Below, piece after piece: positions 59,970-64,000 of a DNA stretch of 64,000 nt. The stretch is from Autumnicola sp041679265 (GTDB lineage: Bacteria > Bacteroidota > Bacteroidia > Flavobacteriales > Flavobacteriaceae), in assembly GCF_041679265.1 (NCBI RefSeq), contig NZ_JBGFSM010000001.1, positions 310,001 through 374,000 on the forward strand, in the 5' to 3' direction. The translations under genes were made by a program, and so were the position numbers. Position 1 is the first letter of the stretch; each line of letters opens with the position of its first letter. The notes under the pieces were generated by a model. The model was not told the origin of the DNA. It did not search any database and was given only the letters and a program-made list of their open reading frames with translations.

Positions 59970-61351
59970 AACTGAGCTTTAAAAGCAGGGTGGCACTTTA
60001 TTACATGCTGGCAACGGCGCTCATCATTGCTATTGCTTTTTTCAGCGTTTTCTTCCTGGTAAAAAGAACGATTTACGAAAACCTGGATGAGGATCTTACG
60101 TATGAAGCCGCCATACATCTAAAGGAGACGATGCTGGACAAGGGCAAAGCAGTGTTTGCAGATAAGGCGGAGTGGGAAGAGCGGGAACACCGGGAAGTAC
60201 AGGTAAATCCTGTTTTTGTACAGATAATGGATAGCACGGGGGCAAATGTTTCAGATAAATCCCCAAACCTTAAAGAAGAGGAGCTCCGTTTTTTTGGTAA
60301 CCTTGAAGACGGGGCACATTACAATGCTTATTTAAAAAACAAACTGGTAAGGCAGGTACAGGTGCCATTTTCAGAAAATGGAAAAAGGTATGGCTACATA
60401 ATTACCGCCATGTCTTTTGAAGCCTCCCGGCAGTTAATTCAAAGGCTGGCATGGATTTTACTAATCTGCTACCCCGTGATATTGCTGGGCTTATTTTTTA
60501 TCTCCCGGTTTTTGGCGGGACGAAGCATTGCTCCAATAACTGCAATTACCAAAACCACTAACAGGATTAGCAGGCATCACCTTAATGCAAGGGTATCCCT
60601 GCCCGAAAATAAAGACGAACTTTATGAACTTTCTTTTTCCATAAATAAACTACTGGGGCGTATTGAGCAGGCCATGGAAAGGGAGCGGCAGTTTACCAGC
60701 GACGCTTCACATGAACTGCGCACGCCCATAGCTTCCATAAGGGGAACCCTGGAGGTTTTAATAAGAAAGGAAAGAAATGTAGAAGAATATAAAAATGCCA
60801 TCAAGTACAGTTTAACCGAAATTGACCGTACTAGCCTAATCATTGAACAATTGTTGTTCCTGGCCCGCTACGACAGGAAAGCGAAAAAAAAGGAAGAGGA
60901 AAAGATTGAAATTGTGGCTCTTGTAGATGAAATTATCAGCCTTCACGCTTCCCAATTAAAAGCTAAAAATATTAGGCTGATTTTTAATGCTGAAGAAGCG
61001 GGGGATTTTGGAGTGTATTACTACTATGGCTTTGCGATCCTGAATAACATTATAGGGAACGCTGTAAAATATGCTTACGAAGGCTCCACATTAATCATCG
61101 AGATATATAAAAATGTAAAAGGAGTGGCCTGTAAGGTTATCGATAACGGCATTGGTATAAAAAATGAAGATATAGAAAAGATTTTTAACCCTTTTTACCG
61201 CTCCTCGGCTTTGGAGCATTCCCATATTAAAGGCAGCGGATTGGGACTTTCTATCGTACAAAAAGCCGCTGAAGCCATTGATGCTGAAATAGAAGTGAAA
61301 AGCGTTAAAGGCGAAGGAAGCAGCTTTACCGTTATTTTAAGCCAATCTTAA
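59966..61351 (+). CDS. Sensor histidine kinase
   Basis: A 461-residue membrane kinase. Membrane helices lie at about 9-31 and 155-178, bracketing a periplasmic sensor region of about 120 residues, followed by HAMP (about 180-235). The H box is SHELRTPIASIRG. The ATPase domain has N box NIIGNAVKYAYEG, G1 VIDNGIGI, and G2 GSGLGLSIVQKA. It pairs with the upstream OmpR-type regulator through a 4-nt overlap. The signal could be membrane damage or cationic peptides, given the linked glycosyltransferase, but this is inference. Confidence 0.94.
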   Translation: MKLSFKSRVALYYMLATALIIAIAFFSVFFLVKRTIYENLDEDLTYEAAIHLKETMLDKGKAVFADKAEWEEREHREVQVNPVFVQIMDSTGANVSDKSPNLKEEELRFFGNLEDGAHYNAYLKNKLVRQVQVPFSENGKRYGYIITAMSFEASRQLIQRLAWILLICYPVILLGLFFISRFLAGRSIAPITAITKTTNRISRHHLNARVSLPENKDELYELSFSINKLLGRIEQAMERERQFTSDASHELRTPIASIRGTLEVLIRKERNVEEYKNAIKYSLTEIDRTSLIIEQLLFLARYDRKAKKKEEEKIEIVALVDEIISLHASQLKAKNIRLIFNAEEAGDFGVYYYYGFAILNNIIGNAVKYAYEGSTLIIEIYKNVKGVACKVIDNGIGIKNEDIEKIFNPFYRSSALEHSHIKGSGLGLSIVQKAAEAIDAEIEVKSVKGEGSSFTVILSQS

Positions 61352-61437
61352 GAAAGTTCTCAGGAAAGGTTTAGACCAAATATTTAAATTTCAACTGTCA
61401 CTATCAAAAAAGTAGTGCATACCTTCAAAATAAAATT

Positions 61438-61878
61438 TTGATGAAAAAATTAATGATTTTCTTTCTATGTGCCTTCTGCTTTCAGTTAAATTTTGCACAG
61501 GAATGGACCACAGATCTTAAGGCGGCCCAGGAACAGGCAGCAAAAGAGGGCAAACCCATTGTTCTTGTTTTTCAGGGTTCAGACTGGTGCGCGCCGTGTA
61601 TAAAACTAACGAAGGAAATCTGGAGCACAGAAGAATTTAAAGATTATGCCAAAGATCACTACGTGATGTTACTCGCAGATTTCCCCCGCAGAAGTAAAAA
61701 TGCCCTTTCTGAAGCACAACAGGAAAAAAATAATAAACTGGCAGAAAAATACAACTCCAAAGGATACTTCCCATACGTGGTGCTTTTAGATGAAAAAGGC
61801 CGGGTGCTGGGAGATGCCGGATACCAAAAAACCACACCTCGTGAATATATTGCCATGCTCAATTCTTACCTTAAATAA
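61438..61878 (+). CDS. Exported thioredoxin-like protein
   Basis: A 146-residue protein with signal peptide (about 1-20, FAQ cleavage). The thioredoxin fold has active site GSDWCAPCIKLTKEIW, the CxxC motif, and a cis-proline region in YFPYVVLLD. It resembles periplasmic thioredoxins of the DUF255/thioredoxin_7 type. Its stop shares one base with the apbE start, so it belongs to the apbE operon and may reduce a cysteine-rich partner, such as the small protein encoded two genes further on. Confidence 0.88.
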   Translation: MMKKLMIFFLCAFCFQLNFAQEWTTDLKAAQEQAAKEGKPIVLVFQGSDWCAPCIKLTKEIWSTEEFKDYAKDHYVMLLADFPRRSKNALSEAQQEKNNKLAEKYNSKGYFPYVVLLDEKGRVLGDAGYQKTTPREYIAMLNSYLK

Positions 61879-62867
61879 TGCTTAAAAAGTTGCTCCCGGT
61901 ATTCATTTTCCTTTTTTATGTTTCTGCGGAAGCGCAGCCTGCCACGGTTAAGCGCACCCTTAAACTAATGGGCAGCCGGTTTGACATTACGGTGGTTGCG
62001 CAGGATGAAGCCGAAGCAAATAAATATATAGATACTGCCATTGCCGAAATTAGCCGGATTGAAAAGATGATCTCCTCCTGGGATCCTGCTTCAGAAACTT
62101 CGGCTATTAATAAAAATGCCGGTTTACATCCTGTAAAGGTGAGCGGTGAACTTTTCCAGCTCATTAAAAGGGCAAAAGGAATTTCAAAACTTACCGATGG
62201 TGCTTTTGATATTAGCTACGCCTCTATGGACAATACCTGGAAATTTGACGGCAGTATGCAGGAAATGCCTTCCGAAGAAAAGATTAAAGCCTCTGTAGCT
62301 AAGGTGGGTCATGAAAATATAATATTAAATGAAGCCGAACAAAGCGTTTTCCTGAAATTACCGGGAATGAAAATTGGTTTTGGCGCCATTGGCAAAGGCT
62401 ATGCGGCAGATAAAGCAAAAAACCTCCTGCAACAAAAAGGCGTGGCTGCAGGAATTATTAATGCCTCGGGAGACATGAACACCTGGGGAAAACAGGTAAA
62501 CGGGCAGGATTGGAAAGTAGCCATTACCAATCCGTTAGATAAAAATAAAGCTTTTGCTTTGCTACCCATTAAAAATGAAGCCGTGGTAACTTCAGGAGAT
62601 TATGAGAAATTTGTTGAATTTAACGGCACCCGTTATGCTCATATTATCGATCCCAGGACCGGGTATCCTGCTGCGGGAATCATTAGCGTAACGGTTTTTG
62701 CCCCAAAAGCTGAACTTGCCGATGCCCTGGCGACTTCAGTTTTTGTTATGGGAAGGGAGGTTGGCCTTAACAGGATAAATCAGCTTCCCGGGATTGAATG
62801 TATTATTATAGATACTGAAGGCAATATTTTCACTTCAGATCACATAGAAATTAACACCAGCAAATGA
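61878..62867 (+). CDS. apbE: FAD:protein FMN transferase
   Basis: A 329-residue exported ApbE. It splits FAD and attaches FMN to a threonine or serine of a target protein. A signal peptide covers about 1-19. Family motifs are LMGSRFDITV, KIGFGAIGKGYAADKA, the flavin-binding GDMNTWGKQ region and AHIIDPRTGYPA with the Mg2+ site. It overlaps both neighbours by 1-4 nt. No NqrB/NqrC- or RnfG-type flavoprotein gene is in view, so the target is probably in this operon or elsewhere in the genome. Confidence 0.95.
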   Translation: MLKKLLPVFIFLFYVSAEAQPATVKRTLKLMGSRFDITVVAQDEAEANKYIDTAIAEISRIEKMISSWDPASETSAINKNAGLHPVKVSGELFQLIKRAKGISKLTDGAFDISYASMDNTWKFDGSMQEMPSEEKIKASVAKVGHENIILNEAEQSVFLKLPGMKIGFGAIGKGYAADKAKNLLQQKGVAAGIINASGDMNTWGKQVNGQDWKVAITNPLDKNKAFALLPIKNEAVVTSGDYEKFVEFNGTRYAHIIDPRTGYPAAGIISVTVFAPKAELADALATSVFVMGREVGLNRINQLPGIECIIIDTEGNIFTSDHIEINTSK

Positions 62868-63073
62868 TCAAAAAAGCAATATACGGATTGGTTTTTCTAA
62901 GCCTTTTTTCCTGCTCTGTGGTTAAGGAGTACGAGAAAGTCTATATAAATGATCCAGATATGGTCCTGGGAACAAAGAAACTGGATCGTTTTCAAACAAA
63001 TTTCCATTCTTACCGGGAGGCAGCTTCTGGTGTTAATGGAGGAAAAACCGGAGGAGGATGCGGATGCAATTAA
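62864..63073 (+). CDS. DUF4266 small lipoprotein
   Basis: A 69-residue protein with a lipoprotein signal (LFLSLFSC-like YGLVFLSLFSCS). The middle has YEKVYINDPDM, and the C-terminus is GGKTGGGCGCN, a glycine-rich tail with two cysteines that is the mark of DUF4266. The function is unknown. It is encoded between apbE and the DUF3570 barrel gene, overlapping both, and I recall the same set in other Gram-negative bacteria. The cysteine tail could bind metal or be a substrate of the operon's thioredoxin-like protein. Confidence 0.85.
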   Translation: MIKKAIYGLVFLSLFSCSVVKEYEKVYINDPDMVLGTKKLDRFQTNFHSYREAASGVNGGKTGGGCGCN

Positions 63074-64000
63074 AACTTAAATTGGGCCTGCTGGTGTACT
63101 TTGCCATTTTCGGGCTTCTTAATGCTTCTGCACAGGAGGAGAATTCTGAAGAAAATGCTTATAAGAAAAGGGTTTTGGAAAATACAGAAATAGATTTCCT
63201 AACCAGCTATTATACACAGGACGGTAACAATGCCGCGGTTTCCGGAGGAAAAGGAACTGAAGAGCTTACCGACTTCACTCCCACCATTGTGGTTTCCATT
63301 CCGCTAAATGCCGATGATGTGTTAATTATAGATGCCGCGATTTCTGCTTATACTTCAGCTTCCTCCAGTAATATCAATCCGATTGACGGTTCAGGGCAGG
63401 CAGATCCTTTTACTGCATCTTCCGGAGCTTCCCAAAGCGATACCTGGGCCAATCTTAATGCCACTTATAGTCATAGTTCCAATAGCCGCAACAAGATCTG
63501 GACGGCTAATTTTTCCGTAGCAAGTGAATACGATTACTTTTCTCTAGGTTTTGGAGGAAGTTTTACAAAATTATGGAATGATAAGAATACTGAACTTACC
63601 ATAAACGGGAAATTATATCTTGATAAATGGAATCCAGTTTATCCTTATGAATTAAGGCCATTTGGAGCAAATGGAAGAGGGCTCAGCGATGCATTGTTTA
63701 ACCGCAATACAGTTAGCGGAAATGCAGATTACAATCCTGAGTTCACGGAATTTGCAGATAAAGGACGAAATTCTTATTCCATTGGCTTTAATTTTTCTCA
63801 AATCCTTACCGAAAAAATGCAGGCTAGCCTTGCCTTGGACCTGGTGCAGCAGAATGGCCTGCTATCTACCCCTTTCCAGAGGGTATATTTTGGTGATATT
63901 GAAGATTCCTTTATTGAAGATTTCCAGCTAGCCGATGCTATTGAACAGTTACCAGATACCCGCTTTAAAATAGCGGCCGGCGGAAGATTGAATTATTACC
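63064..64000 (+). CDS. DUF3570 outer membrane protein, 5' part
   Basis: The gene begins at ATG 63064, inside the end of the DUF4266 gene (10-nt overlap), and runs off the window, so only about 312 residues are seen. A signal peptide (MQLKLKLGLLVYFAIFGLLN, cleaved after SAQ) is followed by YKKRVLENTEIDFLTSYYTQ and the family-like segment with serine-rich loops (SAYTSASSSN, ASSGASQSDTW). Amphipathic strands of a barrel follow. The DUF3570 family is predicted to be outer membrane barrels of unknown function linked to apbE and DUF4266. Confidence 0.85.
   Translation, partial: MQLKLKLGLLVYFAIFGLLNASAQEENSEENAYKKRVLENTEIDFLTSYYTQDGNNAAVSGGKGTEELTDFTPTIVVSIPLNADDVLIIDAAISAYTSASSSNINPIDGSGQADPFTASSGASQSDTWANLNATYSHSSNSRNKIWTANFSVASEYDYFSLGFGGSFTKLWNDKNTELTINGKLYLDKWNPVYPYELRPFGANGRGLSDALFNRNTVSGNADYNPEFTEFADKGRNSYSIGFNFSQILTEKMQASLALDLVQQNGLLSTPFQRVYFGDIEDSFIEDFQLADAIEQLPDTRFKIAAGGRLNYY

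Overview
The window is chromosomal DNA from a member of the Bacteroidota, most likely a marine-type Flavobacteriaceae. The evidence is AT-rich coding DNA, a SusC/SusD polysaccharide utilisation locus (PUL), Bacteroidetes-type promoters (TAnnTTTG) in front of several genes, a DnaQ-DnaE fusion polymerase, an IntDOT-like tyrosine recombinase, and families such as PA2169/DUF2383, DUF2961 and DUF3570/DUF4266. I cannot name the genus with certainty.

Region 1 (1-13.1 kb) is a CRISPR-Cas locus that looks like part of an integrated island. The window opens inside a gene that I read as the 3' end of cas3. It is followed by a VapBC-like toxin-antitoxin pair, then a tightly coupled cas6-cas1-cas2-cas4 block, a leader of about 190 nt, and one very long CRISPR array (3936-11536) in which I count 104 repeats and 103 spacers. 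The 37-nt repeat occurs in two families that differ at two positions. The two oldest spacers, with their three odd flanking repeats, occur twice: in the middle and at the trailer end. This marks the array as a recombinant of two divergent alleles of one ancestral array. Four bases after the last, decayed repeat comes the stop codon of a tyrosine recombinase. The recombinase lies between the array and the 3' end of tRNA-Asp, the classic layout of an island integrated at a tRNA gene.

Region 2 (13.2-23 kb) is core genome: a DUF58 protein, thioredoxin, a DNA polymerase III alpha subunit with a fused proofreading exonuclease, a PA2169-family protein, and rpsP-rimM behind a clear promoter and a leader hairpin. 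A GC-rich structured element of unknown nature lies between trxA and dnaE, and an imperfect direct repeat follows rimM.

Region 3 (22-35.4 kb) is a mixed set: a short-chain dehydrogenase, a type-B carboxylesterase and a GH2 glycosidase (convergent), an aldo/keto reductase, a PAS-like/LuxR regulator, several envelope proteins including a lipoprotein with an internally duplicated domain, an endonuclease/exonuclease/phosphatase-fold membrane protein, and an EF-hand lipoprotein with six calcium loops.

Region 4 (35.5-54.4 kb, all minus strand) is a PUL. A propeller/Y_Y_Y/LuxR regulator sits upstream of susC and susD. A terminator hairpin follows, and then a GH144-type beta-1,2-glucanase-like lipoprotein, an alpha/beta hydrolase, GH3, GH43, DUF2961 (GH172) and two S1 sulfatases. 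SusC/SusD would import oligosaccharides cut at the surface, GH3, GH43 and GH172 would trim them, and the sulfatases would remove sulfate esters. Repeats of GATGTAGTA between the regulator and susC are candidate operators. BIME-like paired hairpins lie inside the PUL.

Region 5 (54.5-64 kb) has a cupin, a candidate 6S-like small RNA with its own promoter and terminator, a CPBP-family membrane protein, a single-domain response regulator, an ArnT-like glycosyltransferase in an operon with an OmpR/histidine kinase pair, and an operon of thioredoxin-like protein, ApbE, DUF4266 and a DUF3570 outer membrane protein cut by the window edge.
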